Origin: Pontibacter kalidii
Lineage (GTDB): Bacteria; Bacteroidota; Bacteroidia; Cytophagales; Hymenobacteraceae
Direction: 5' to 3'
Assembly: GCF_026278245.1 (NCBI RefSeq)
Contig: NZ_CP111079.1
Span: 2,110,501 to 2,174,500 of the forward strand
Length of the DNA: 64,000 bases
Below are positions 17,514 through 26,031 of the stretch, piece after piece; position 1 is the first letter of the stretch, and every line of letters begins with the position of its first letter. The notes under the pieces were generated by a model, which was not told where the DNA came from, made no database searches, and was given only the letters and a program-made list of their open reading frames with translations. A program made the position numbers and the translations under genes.

Positions 17514-19484
17514 ATGATGCATCCACTTAAAAGCAACGCTGCCTTCAACCAGCAACGCACTTCGCCCAGGCTAAACCTGCTGGAGGAAACCAGGTTTGAA
17601 AAGCTTCCGGTAACCGTATTCCCTGACCAGCATATTGCCTCTGTAAAAGTGGCACAACGTATTGCCGACCTGATCAGAAGCAAGCAAGACAAAGGGGAGC
17701 AGGCTGTACTTGGCCTGGCGACCGGCGCCACGCCAGTGGGGGTGTATGCAGAGTTGGTGAGAATGCACCGCGAAGAAGGTTTGAGCTTCCGCAACGTCAT
17801 CACCTTTAACCTCGATGAGTACTATCCGATGCAGCCTGACGCAGTCCAGAGCTACGTCACGTTCATGAACGAGAATCTCTTCAACCATATCGACATAGAG
17901 AAGGAGAACGTGCACATTCCGGACGGTACGCTGCCCAAGGAGGAGATACACGAATACTGCCTGAACTATGAGCGCCAGATTGAGGAAGTTGGCGGACTGG
18001 ACCTGCAGATCCTGGGTATCGGCCGTACGGGCCACATCGGTTTTAACGAGCCGGGCTCCGCGCCCAACTCCGGCACGCGCCTGGTAACGCTGGATGACCT
18101 GACCCGCCGTGACGCTGCCCGCGACTTCGGTGGCAAGGAGAACGTGCCGACCAAGGCCATCACCATGGGAATCGGGACCATCTTTAAGGCCCGCGAGATT
18201 ATCCTGATGGCCTGGAGCCAGAAGAAGGCATCCATTATCAAGAAGGCCGTGGAGGGAGAGATGTCGAGCGAGGTACCGGCTACCTACCTGCAGCTGTCTA
18301 ACAGCGTGGAGTTTGTGCTGGACGAGGCTGCCGCCTCGGAGCTGACCCGCTTTAACACCCCGTGGCTGGTAAAAGACTGCGTGTGGGACATCCAGATGCG
18401 CAAGAAAGCCGTGATCTGGCTGTCGAAGACCCTCAACAAGCCCATTCTGAAGCTGACGGAGGAGGATTACAACAACAACGGCATGGCGCAGCTGGCCACC
18501 GAGTATGGCCCCGCCTATAACATCAACATCGACATCTTTAACAAGATGCAGCATACCATTACCGGCTGGCCGGGTGGTAAGCCAAACGCCGACGATTCGC
18601 AGCGCCCGGAGCGTGCCGAGCCTGCCCGCAAGCGCGTGGTGATCTTCTCCCCTCACCCGGACGATGACGTGATCTCGATGGGCGGTACGTTTATCCGACT
18701 GGTAGACCAGGGCCACGATGTGCATGTGGCTTACCAGACGTCGGGCAACACGGCCGTATGGGATGATGACGTGCTGCGCTACGTGGAGTTCGCCATCGAC
18801 TTCAACAAAAGCATCAACAACGACACCACCAAGCTGCAACAGGTGTACGACCACATGCGCGGCTTCATAGAGGAGAAACACCCTAACCAGGTCGATACGC
18901 AGGATATCCTGAACGTGAAAGGCTTTATCCGTAAGAGCGAGGCGCTGGCCGGTGCCCGCTACGCTGGTCTGGAGGACGAGAACATCCACTTTATGGCCCT
19001 GCCTTTCTACGAAACAGGCAAGCACAAAAAGAACTCTGTTTCTGATAAGGACATCGAACTGACTATGGAGCTGCTGCAGCGCGTGAAACCGCAGCAGGTA
19101 TTTGCCGCCGGCGATTTTGCCGATCCGCATGGGACGCATATTGTCTGCTTCAAAATCATAGTGGATGCCCTGCAGCGTCTGCGCGAGGCTGGCGAGGAGT
19201 GGGTAAACGACTGCTGGCTGTGGATGTACCGCGGTGCCTGGCACGAGTTCGAAACATACGAGATCGAGATGGCTGTGCCGCTCTCGCCGCAGGAGGTGCT
19301 CCGCAAGCGCCAGGCTATCTTCAAGCACCAGTCACAGAAGGATACACCGGTGTTCCCGGGCGACGACTCCCGCGAGTTCTGGGTACGCGCCGAGGAGCGT
19401 AACCGCGAAACCGCTGAACAATATCACAACCTTGGCCTTGCCGACTATGAGGCCATGGAGGCATTCGTACGCTACAATTACTAA
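17514..19484 (+). CDS. nagB: Glucosamine-6-phosphate deaminase fused to an LmbE/PIG-L deacetylase
   Basis: A 656-residue two-domain protein. Residues of about 25-300 are a NagB deaminase, with GLATGATPVGVY, the catalytic NLDEYYPM (Asp101) and GIGRTGHIGFNEPGS (His174). It converts GlcN6P to fructose-6-phosphate and ammonia. Residues of about 370-640 are an LmbE/PIG-L deacetylase with the zinc motif SPHPDDDV (His381, Asp384) and a later DPHGTH. Such domains deacetylate GlcNAc conjugates. No nagA is in the window, so the second domain might supply the deacetylation step; that is inference. A second ATG three bases on (17517) is an equally possible start. It is transcribed with the ROK gene and is followed by a terminator at 19541. 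Confidence 0.92.
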   Translation: MMHPLKSNAAFNQQRTSPRLNLLEETRFEKLPVTVFPDQHIASVKVAQRIADLIRSKQDKGEQAVLGLATGATPVGVYAELVRMHREEGLSFRNVITFNLDEYYPMQPDAVQSYVTFMNENLFNHIDIEKENVHIPDGTLPKEEIHEYCLNYERQIEEVGGLDLQILGIGRTGHIGFNEPGSAPNSGTRLVTLDDLTRRDAARDFGGKENVPTKAITMGIGTIFKAREIILMAWSQKKASIIKKAVEGEMSSEVPATYLQLSNSVEFVLDEAAASELTRFNTPWLVKDCVWDIQMRKKAVIWLSKTLNKPILKLTEEDYNNNGMAQLATEYGPAYNINIDIFNKMQHTITGWPGGKPNADDSQRPERAEPARKRVVIFSPHPDDDVISMGGTFIRLVDQGHDVHVAYQTSGNTAVWDDDVLRYVEFAIDFNKSINNDTTKLQQVYDHMRGFIEEKHPNQVDTQDILNVKGFIRKSEALAGARYAGLEDENIHFMALPFYETGKHKKNSVSDKDIELTMELLQRVKPQQVFAAGDFADPHGTHIVCFKIIVDALQRLREAGEEWVNDCWLWMYRGAWHEFETYEIEMAVPLSPQEVLRKRQAIFKHQSQKDTPVFPGDDSREFWVRAEERNRETAEQYHNLGLADYEAMEAFVRYNY

Positions 19485-19540
19485 ACCTCCCTCTCTCAGG
19501 GGACACACACATAGGAACACATAGGTTTTAGAGCTACGAG

Positions 19541-19569
19541 AAAGCCCGCTCAGTTTCTGAGCGGGCTTT
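19541..19569 (+). terminator. Intrinsic terminator after nagB
   Basis: A perfect 13-bp stem (AAAGCCCGCTCAG / CTGAGCGGGCTTT) with a 3-nt loop, 56 bp after the stop codon. The T-tail is short. Confidence 0.82.
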
Positions 19570-19653
19570 ATGCATTTTATAATACTAGACTTAATTGACC
19601 AGTGTCTCTTGATAGCCCTTGCTCGCCTTGGCGTGATAGTGGTATAAAGAGTC

Positions 19654-19755
19654 ACTTCATACTTATACTTCATACTTATACTTCATACTTATACTTCATA
19701 CTTATACTTCATACTTATACTTCATACTTATACTTCATACTTATACTTCATACTT
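19654..19755. repeat. 13-bp tandem repeat array, about 7.8 copies
   Basis: The unit ACTTCATACTTAT repeats without error over 102 bp in the convergent spacer between nagB and the DUF3078 gene. Each unit contains CATACTT and overlaps the next to make TATACTT, the word over-represented across this window. There are no unique spacers, so it is not a CRISPR array. Confidence 0.92.
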
Positions 19756-19775
19756 TTTCCTAAGCTGTAGTCAGA

Positions 19776-20663
19776 TCATCTCACCGAGAAGCCCTGCAAG
19801 GTATAAAGTATACCTAAGGCCAGCGACTGGCTATACTGAACTTCTGAATCCTGGTCGTAGTCATAAACGAGGTTGCAGGTCAGGCTTACGTTGATGTAAC
19901 GGTTCACCTTGGCTGTGAGCGTTGCGTTCAGCAAGTGGTCAATTTCTCTTCCGGAAAGCTCTTTGTAGTTGATGTAGGACATGTAGTTGGCCCGCAGGTT
20001 CAGGTTCTGCATGATATCCCGATCATAGGCAGCCTGTATCATAGCCGCTAGCCACTCGGTTCGCACTTTCTTTCCCTCCGGCACGCCGTACCGCTCGTTC
20101 TCCCCCACCGATGCATCCGCAAGAAAGGTAAAGCGTGGGGCAAACGGGCTCAGGCGCAGCGAAAAGTGTGGGTTGGGCTTATACTCTGCCCCCAGCGCAA
20201 AGGTAAGGAAGCCGGGCGAGAGGAAATTAGAGATCAAACGGTCGGTGCCGTCTGCATCCACGTCATAGGCATACCCCTTTGTAAACTGTGACAGGAAGTT
20301 GGCGGAGACAAAGGTGTTCCAGTCCGAGGTAAAGGCATAGCCATACTTGGTGTCGAGGTAGATGCGGTCTATACTCTTGCGCTGCTCTTCTCCTTTATTC
20401 TTGATGAGGCCATACTGCAACTGCACGGCATTATCCCAGCTTACTTTGGCCATTTTGTAGTCGGCACGGGCCTCGAGGTGGGTGTTGAGGGCAACAGAAC
20501 TCACGCCCCCTGCTTTCCAGTTATCGCTGAAGGAGGATTGGTTCAGGTTAAGCCCAGCGGCAAAGGAGCGCCGCCAGAGCGTGTCAGCTTCGGTAACCGT
20601 TTGAGCCAACGCCACGGCAGTGTTCAACAGCAACACAAGCAGTACGAGTAAATGTTTAATCAT
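19776..20663 (-). CDS. DUF3078 family outer-membrane-barrel-like protein
   Basis: A 295-residue protein with a cleavable signal peptide (LLLNTAVALAQ). It is rich in alternating aromatic beta-strands and contains GLNLNQSSFSDNWKAGGVSS, the opening characteristic of DUF3078, a Bacteroidota family of probable outer-membrane beta-barrels. The C terminus (LALGILYTLQGFSVR) is consistent with a final strand. Function is unknown. It lies leftward after the GH3 gene, separated by a terminator at 20848, so it is probably transcribed on its own. Confidence 0.8.
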   Translation of the reverse strand: MIKHLLVLLVLLLNTAVALAQTVTEADTLWRRSFAAGLNLNQSSFSDNWKAGGVSSVALNTHLEARADYKMAKVSWDNAVQLQYGLIKNKGEEQRKSIDRIYLDTKYGYAFTSDWNTFVSANFLSQFTKGYAYDVDADGTDRLISNFLSPGFLTFALGAEYKPNPHFSLRLSPFAPRFTFLADASVGENERYGVPEGKKVRTEWLAAMIQAAYDRDIMQNLNLRANYMSYINYKELSGREIDHLLNATLTAKVNRYINVSLTCNLVYDYDQDSEVQYSQSLALGILYTLQGFSVR

Positions 20664-20847
20664 GTTAAGTATATTATAGTTATATATATTGATTCCTATA
20701 CTTACTGGTTTGCCATGTGCCGGGTTTCCTGAATTGCGCAGGGAGTAAGCGTAAAATTAGTATTTCCTTGGGTAGCCCTATTTTCTCTTTAAACTATCTT
20801 GTACTGCATCCGGAGATTTTTTCAGGAAGTACAAAAGCGTAAACAAA

Positions 20848-20875
20848 AAAGAGGCGCCATTTCTGGCGCCTCTTT
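20848..20875 (-). terminator. Intrinsic terminator after the GH3 fusion gene
   Basis: A perfect 12-bp stem (AAAGAGGCGCCA / TGGCGCCTCTTT) with a 4-nt loop. Read leftward a T-run follows. It begins 22 bp after the stop at 20898. Confidence 0.87.
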
Positions 20876-20897
20876 CTAAAAGGTACAAAAGCAGCCG

Positions 20898-23800
20898 CTA
20901 CGGATTCGTACGCTGTGCTACTTTACTCTTTTCAAGGGCATCATAAACCACCTGCAGCACGTTGGTGCGGGTATTCAGTTGGCTCAATTTCGGGTTCTCG
21001 CGCGTTGGGTTCACGCGGTTCGACAGGAACACATATACCAGGTTGTTCACGGGGTCTATCCAGGTATAGGTGCCGGTAAAGCCGGAGTGGCCGAAGCTCT
21101 CTGCGGGTGCACTTGGCGCCGCGTTGCTGTTCTGAGCGCCTGGCTTGGCCGGACGGTCAAAGCCAAGGGCGCGGTAGTTGCCCTGGTCGCAGAACTGACA
21201 CTTGCTGAACTCACTCACCTTGTTTCCACCGATGTAGGTTTTCCCCGCATACTTGCCGTCCTGCAAGTATAACTGCATCAGCTTGGCTACGTCATTGGAG
21301 TTTCCGAACAGGCCCGCATGGCCACTAACACCGCCGAGCATGGCGGCTCCCTCGTCGTGCACGGTGGCGTGCAGCAGCTGCTTGCGGAAATGCGGCTCAT
21401 ACTCTGTCGGTACGATTTGCTCGGGTTTGTAATATTTGTAAGGGTTGAACGTCAGGGAAGTTGCGCCAATCGGCTGGTAAATGTTCTCTTTCAGGTAGGT
21501 CTCGAACTTCTCTCCTGTGATGTTCTGCACCACCATCGGGGCAAGTATAAACGAGAGGTCGCTGTATACATAGCCTGGTTTCTCGTTCAGCGGCGACTTC
21601 ACAATCGCCTTGATAATCTTGTTGCAGTACTTGCGGTGGATGTACAGGTTATCGGCTACCTTTATCGGGAAGCGGCGCGAGGAGTCTGCCTTGAAGGTAG
21701 CCCACTTAAATTTGCCATTCTTCTTCACGGTCTCTTTCCAAAACGGAATCCAGGACTTCAGCCCCGCCTGGTGCGTCAGGATGTCGCGGTACTTCAGGTT
21801 CTCTTTGTTGGATCCCTCCACTATGGGCAGGTACTCCCCCAGTGTGCGGTCCACGTCAAAACGGCCTTCGCCGCTCAGCTTCATAAAGGCAGCCAGCGAG
21901 GTACTGATCTTCGTTACGGAGGCCAGGTCGTAGAGGTCGGTTACCTGCACCGGGCGCTCGTTCTCATACGTATGGAAACCGTAGGCTTTGTGGTAAATTA
22001 CCTTGCCATCCTTAGCCACCAGCACCTGCGCGCCGGGCGTGGCCTTCTGCTCCATAGCCTGCGCCACCAGCGAGTCTATCCCGGCAAAGTCCTTCGTCTT
22101 CAGGCCAACAGCCTCCGGCATGGTATAGGCAAAGCGCAAGCCGCCATTCGTTTTCAGACCATCATTAACTTTAAAGGCGTGGTTGATCGTTACCGGCAGC
22201 TTTCCTTTGGCCCCGATGCCTCCGAAGATCATCTGCGCCGTCAGGTCCTGTGTTTGCGGCGTTTCCTGGTAGGCAGCAATCACAGCATCAGCCTTGTCCA
22301 GGCTCTCCATCTCTGCCAGGCTATACACGTTGCCGAACACCCCCACAATGGTGTGTTTGGATCGGATCAGGTCCTTGAGAAACAAGTTCATCTCGGCAGT
22401 GATACCGAAATTGCTGCCACCGGCCTTCAGGTTCAGTTTATGCATCCCGGCCACGACCAGGTTATACTCCTGTAGCTTCTCCTTCAGGGCCATCAGCTCC
22501 GCGATAGAGGCTGTCGGCTGCAGGAAAAAGGTATCAACCTTCGTATAACGCGCCAGGCCACGCTGGAAATCAGTCTCCTCCTTCGTGCCGATGGCCAGCG
22601 CCGCCACTTTCAGCGTATCGATGTTCTGGATAGGCAGAATGTTCTGCTTGTTGCGCAGCAGCGTGAGCGAGGCCTCCACCAGTTGCTGGTTCAGGTATTT
22701 GGCGTGTGGGTTGTTCAGGTCCTCGATGAGGTTCTCCGTCTCGACAGGCTGGTAGTTATCCAGCCCCAGCCACTGCTTGGCGGCCAGCACCTTACGGGCG
22801 CGGGCATCTACTTCTTCCTGCGTGATCTCCCCGTTGGCAATCGCTTTCTTGATCTCCTCGATGGTCGTTTTCACGTCCATGGTATTGAGCAGCATGTCGT
22901 TGCCGGCCAGCAGAGCCTTCACGTCCACAATGCCCGGAGGATAGTACTTCGCCACGCCGTCCATGTTCAGCGCATCGGTAAACACCAGGCCCTGGTAGCC
23001 CATGTCTTTCTTCAGCAGGTCCGTCACGATCGGTTTGGAAAGCGTGGAGGCCAGGCTGTCTGTATTATCCAACACCGGGATGTTCATGTGCGCCACCATT
23101 AAACTGCCAAGGCCGTTCTTCATGAGTTGGCGGAACGGGTAGAGTTCCACTGAGTCGAGGCGGAGTTTGGAGAAATGGATGACCGGGAGTCCATAGTGCG
23201 AGTCTACGTTGGTATCGCCGTGGCCCGGGAAGTGCTTGGCATTGGCCAGCACCTTCTCGTCCTGCATGCCGCGCATGTAGGCCAACGCTTTGCGGGTCAC
23301 GTTATATTTGTCTTCGCCAAAAGAACGGAAGCCGATCACGGGGTTGTTGGCGTTGTTGTTCACGTCTACCACCGGGGCGAAGTTTACGTGAATACCCAGG
23401 CGGCGGCACTGGCGGGCTATTTCGGCGCCCATCTCATAGATCAGCTGCTCATTCTCTATGCCTCCCAAAGCCATCTGGTACGGGAACTTCACGGTGCTAT
23501 CCAGGCGCATGGCCAGGCCCCACTCCCCGTCTATACTTACCATCAAAGGCACCTTACTCTCGCGCTGTAAGCGGTTGGTGATGTGTGCCTGGCGCACCGG
23601 ACCACCTTGGAAAAAGATCAGGCCGCCCACTTTATACTTAGTCACCAGCCTGCTTACCGAGTCTACGTGGGCCTGGTCCTTGTTAGAATACACCGGAATC
23701 ATGATGAGCTGCGCGATGCGCTCTTCCGGGGTCATGGTGTTAAACACAGAGTCAACCCATGCCTGGTCCGCGTTCAGGAAGGGCGGGTCAGTGGCCGGGT

Positions 23801-23933
23801 TAAACTTTTTGGCAACCGCTTTTTGGGTAGAGCTGCGGCGTGTCTTGGAGGTGCGTCTCTGCGCATCCGCATCTATCGCCCCAAACAAAAACAGGGCAAT
23901 GAGGGAGAGCAAAAGAAAAGATCTTTTTTCCAA
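20898..23933 (-). CDS. GH3 beta-N-acetylglucosaminidase (NagZ-like) fused to a beta-lactamase-fold domain
   Basis: A 1011-residue secreted protein. The signal peptide MEKRSFLLLSLIALFLFG starts from a TTG at 23933; no ATG exists in frame before the signal, and a stop lies five codons upstream. The GH3 N domain (about 60-390) has the NagZ signature KHFPGHGDTNVDSHYGLP (233-250) and the nucleophile Asp320 (FTDALNMDG); a GH3 C-like region follows. From about 620 a serine-hydrolase domain has SVTK (LASVTKIS), YSD in place of YSN, and GHSG. It should remove GlcNAc from muropeptide or chitin-type oligomers; the second domain may act on attached D-amino acids. The pairing is known in Bacteroidota. Confidence 0.88.
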   Translation of the reverse strand: MEKRSFLLLSLIALFLFGAIDADAQRRTSKTRRSSTQKAVAKKFNPATDPPFLNADQAWVDSVFNTMTPEERIAQLIMIPVYSNKDQAHVDSVSRLVTKYKVGGLIFFQGGPVRQAHITNRLQRESKVPLMVSIDGEWGLAMRLDSTVKFPYQMALGGIENEQLIYEMGAEIARQCRRLGIHVNFAPVVDVNNNANNPVIGFRSFGEDKYNVTRKALAYMRGMQDEKVLANAKHFPGHGDTNVDSHYGLPVIHFSKLRLDSVELYPFRQLMKNGLGSLMVAHMNIPVLDNTDSLASTLSKPIVTDLLKKDMGYQGLVFTDALNMDGVAKYYPPGIVDVKALLAGNDMLLNTMDVKTTIEEIKKAIANGEITQEEVDARARKVLAAKQWLGLDNYQPVETENLIEDLNNPHAKYLNQQLVEASLTLLRNKQNILPIQNIDTLKVAALAIGTKEETDFQRGLARYTKVDTFFLQPTASIAELMALKEKLQEYNLVVAGMHKLNLKAGGSNFGITAEMNLFLKDLIRSKHTIVGVFGNVYSLAEMESLDKADAVIAAYQETPQTQDLTAQMIFGGIGAKGKLPVTINHAFKVNDGLKTNGGLRFAYTMPEAVGLKTKDFAGIDSLVAQAMEQKATPGAQVLVAKDGKVIYHKAYGFHTYENERPVQVTDLYDLASVTKISTSLAAFMKLSGEGRFDVDRTLGEYLPIVEGSNKENLKYRDILTHQAGLKSWIPFWKETVKKNGKFKWATFKADSSRRFPIKVADNLYIHRKYCNKIIKAIVKSPLNEKPGYVYSDLSFILAPMVVQNITGEKFETYLKENIYQPIGATSLTFNPYKYYKPEQIVPTEYEPHFRKQLLHATVHDEGAAMLGGVSGHAGLFGNSNDVAKLMQLYLQDGKYAGKTYIGGNKVSEFSKCQFCDQGNYRALGFDRPAKPGAQNSNAAPSAPAESFGHSGFTGTYTWIDPVNNLVYVFLSNRVNPTRENPKLSQLNTRTNVLQVVYDALEKSKVAQRTNP

Positions 23934-24195
23934 AATGATGAAAGATTAGTGATTAGTAAGTCTAAAGGTAAATTTAATTCTTTTATAAGAAAGGAGGTCT
24001 ATGTTGCGGTGAATTCTTCCGGGCCACTCCCCTCTCAAGAATATAGTACAAATTATCTCCATTATTTTCAGGCACCCCTTTCCTTAATAACATCCAATTG
24101 CTATATTTCGCTATAGAACCTCTTTATACTTTAAAACTGGTTTTATCCACAGAACAGCTTCTAAAAGTACAGTATCCTCCAAACCATTTCCGCTC

Positions 24196-25776
24196 ATGGG
24201 TAAATCTCTACTACAATACCTTCTGTTATTTTTCGCAACGGCCGCTGCTCCCCTGGCGCAGGCACAAGAGCAGCCGCTTAAGCGGGAATTCCGCGCTGTT
24301 TGGATCGCCACGGTCGCCAACATCGACTGGCCAGGGCAGAAAGGCCTCTCGCCGGCAGTGCAACAGCAGGAGTTTAAGTACATTTTGGATGAGCACCAGA
24401 AAAACGGCATGAACGCCGTCATTGTGCAGGTCAGGCCAGCCGCCGATGCGCTATACCGCAGTAACCTGGAGCCCTGGTCGGAGTTTTTGACCGGCAAGCA
24501 GGGACTGGCCATGAACCCGCCTTACGACCCGCTGCAGTTTATGCTGGATGAGGCGCACAAACGCGGCATGGAGTTCCACGCCTGGTTTAACCCCTACCGC
24601 GCCACCTTCGACGCCAAAGCCGTGGTTACCCCCGACCACATTACCAGGCGCAAGCCGGAGTGGTTTATAAAGTATGACGGGAAGCTGGTCTTCAACCCCG
24701 GCATCCCGGAGGTGCGCCAGTACATCACCAGCGTGGTGATGGATGTGGTGAACCGCTACGACATAGACGGCGTGCACTTCGACGACTATTTCTACCCCTA
24801 CCCTGTCGCAAAGACACCATTCCCGGATGAGCATACGTACGCCGCTTTCAAAGGCCTCTTCACCAATAAGGACGACTGGCGCCGCTACAACGTAGACGAG
24901 TTGATCAAGGGAATATCGGATAGTATCAACCATGTAAAGCCCTGGGTAAAGTTCGGCATCAGCCCGTTTGGAGTGTGGAAGAACCTGGCTGACGGGCCCG
25001 ACGGATCCGCCACGCGCGCCGGCGCCCCTAGCTACACCGCCTTGTATGCCGACACACGCAAGTGGATGCAGGTGGGCTGGATTGACTACCTGGTACCGCA
25101 GGTATACTGGCACATAGGCAACCCGGCCGCCGACTACAAGACCGTATTGGAGTGGTGGGCCCAGAATTCTTTCCAGCGCCACCTCTACGTTGGCCTCGGG
25201 GCCTACAAAGTAGCCACGGACCCTACGTACCGGGAATGGCACGACCCGAACGAAATCCCGCGCCAGCTGCAGCTAGCCCGAACGACGCCGAACGTGGGCG
25301 GCAGCGTGTTTTTCAGCTCCAAATCCGTGATGAGCAACCCTAACAACCTGCAGGACTCCCTGCGCAGCTCTTACTATAAGTACCCTGCCCTGCTGCCTGT
25401 GATGGATTGGAAAAAGAGCGCGGAACTGGAGCCCCCCTTCTCGCTGAAGGTTCGCCAGACCGACAGCGGCGTGCGCCTGCATTGGCAACACGACCAGGAA
25501 GTACGCTATTATGTGATCTACAGATTCGTGAAGGAGAGCTTTTGGGAGACTCCTTTCTGGAAACGGGCTTTCTGGGAAGAGCGCAAATGGCAGCCGCTCG
25601 AACCGGACCTGAACAGCCCGGCTAGTATCGTGGCAAAGGTATTCGGCACCAACACCGCCTTCATAGATGAAACGCCTTTGGAGAGCGGCAAGTACATCTA
25701 CGTTGTCACGGCCCTCGACCGGCAGCAGAACGAAAGCGCCCCCTCTCACCCTGCCACAGTAAAGTATAAGTATTGA
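24196..25776 (+). CDS. GHL10-family glycoside hydrolase (DUF187; DigH/YngK-like), copy 1
   Basis: A 526-residue secreted protein (signal ending APLAQAQ). The family's opening REFRAVWIATVANIDWP is present, followed by a TIM-barrel with VDGVHFDDYFYPYP, whose paired acids are likely catalytic. The end (from about 420) is a fibronectin-III-like domain with a short aromatic repeat (FWETPFWKRAFWEER). E. coli DigH of this family cleaves peptidoglycan glycan strands stripped of peptides, so with two amidases in the window a similar role is a sensible inference; other GHL10 members are uncharacterised. A close paralogue is at 31472. The gene ends in a 24-bp terminator stem. Confidence 0.87.
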   Translation: MGKSLLQYLLLFFATAAAPLAQAQEQPLKREFRAVWIATVANIDWPGQKGLSPAVQQQEFKYILDEHQKNGMNAVIVQVRPAADALYRSNLEPWSEFLTGKQGLAMNPPYDPLQFMLDEAHKRGMEFHAWFNPYRATFDAKAVVTPDHITRRKPEWFIKYDGKLVFNPGIPEVRQYITSVVMDVVNRYDIDGVHFDDYFYPYPVAKTPFPDEHTYAAFKGLFTNKDDWRRYNVDELIKGISDSINHVKPWVKFGISPFGVWKNLADGPDGSATRAGAPSYTALYADTRKWMQVGWIDYLVPQVYWHIGNPAADYKTVLEWWAQNSFQRHLYVGLGAYKVATDPTYREWHDPNEIPRQLQLARTTPNVGGSVFFSSKSVMSNPNNLQDSLRSSYYKYPALLPVMDWKKSAELEPPFSLKVRQTDSGVRLHWQHDQEVRYYVIYRFVKESFWETPFWKRAFWEERKWQPLEPDLNSPASIVAKVFGTNTAFIDETPLESGKYIYVVTALDRQQNESAPSHPATVKYKY

Positions 25777-25788
25777 TTTATACGTTGC

Positions 25789-25844
25789 TTTCCCTAAAAC
25801 AGGAACAGCCGCTCATTGATGCGGCTGTTCCTGTTTTAGGGAAA
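25789..25844. terminator. Very strong bidirectional terminator (24-bp perfect stem)
   Basis: Positions 25789-25812 pair perfectly with 25821-25844 around an 8-nt loop. The outer ends are TTTCCC/GGGAAA and the inner ends AGCCGC/GCGGCT. It sits just after the GHL10 stop and would also stop leftward transcripts. Confidence 0.88.
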
Positions 25845-25962
25845 GTATAAGGGCTGAGGCACCACAACGTCCTGACGCCACAACCTCCCAGCTAAGGTTT
25901 AAATTTGACCTGTTTATACTTTCCTTCTGATATCAGAAAGGTGAGGCTCCTCTGGAATACTT

Positions 25963-26006
25963 GAAGCCATACTTCCACCTGTATAAGTAGGTGAAAGTAT
26001 GGCTTC
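25963..26006 (-). terminator. Long hairpin after the phosphoesterase-propeller gene
   Basis: Positions 25963-25980 pair with 25989-26006 with one mismatch (17 of 18), around an 8-nt loop. It lies 26 bp beyond the stop of the leftward gene. No T-run follows, so termination is only probable. The arms contain AAGTATGG, a variant of the common word. Confidence 0.5.
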
Positions 26007-26031
26007 GATCAATGCATACGGTGAAATGCAA

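Noticed and set aside
17571..19328. 585-codon open frame antisense to nagB
   Set aside because: It lies wholly opposite a well-supported gene; its product is low-complexity and without domains. Long antisense frames arise from third-position GC bias.
19654..19755. CRISPR array
   Set aside because: The 13-bp units are contiguous with no spacers, and no cas genes are present.
21318..22475. 385-codon frame antisense to the GH3 fusion
   Set aside because: No recognisable domain, and the opposite strand is clearly coding.
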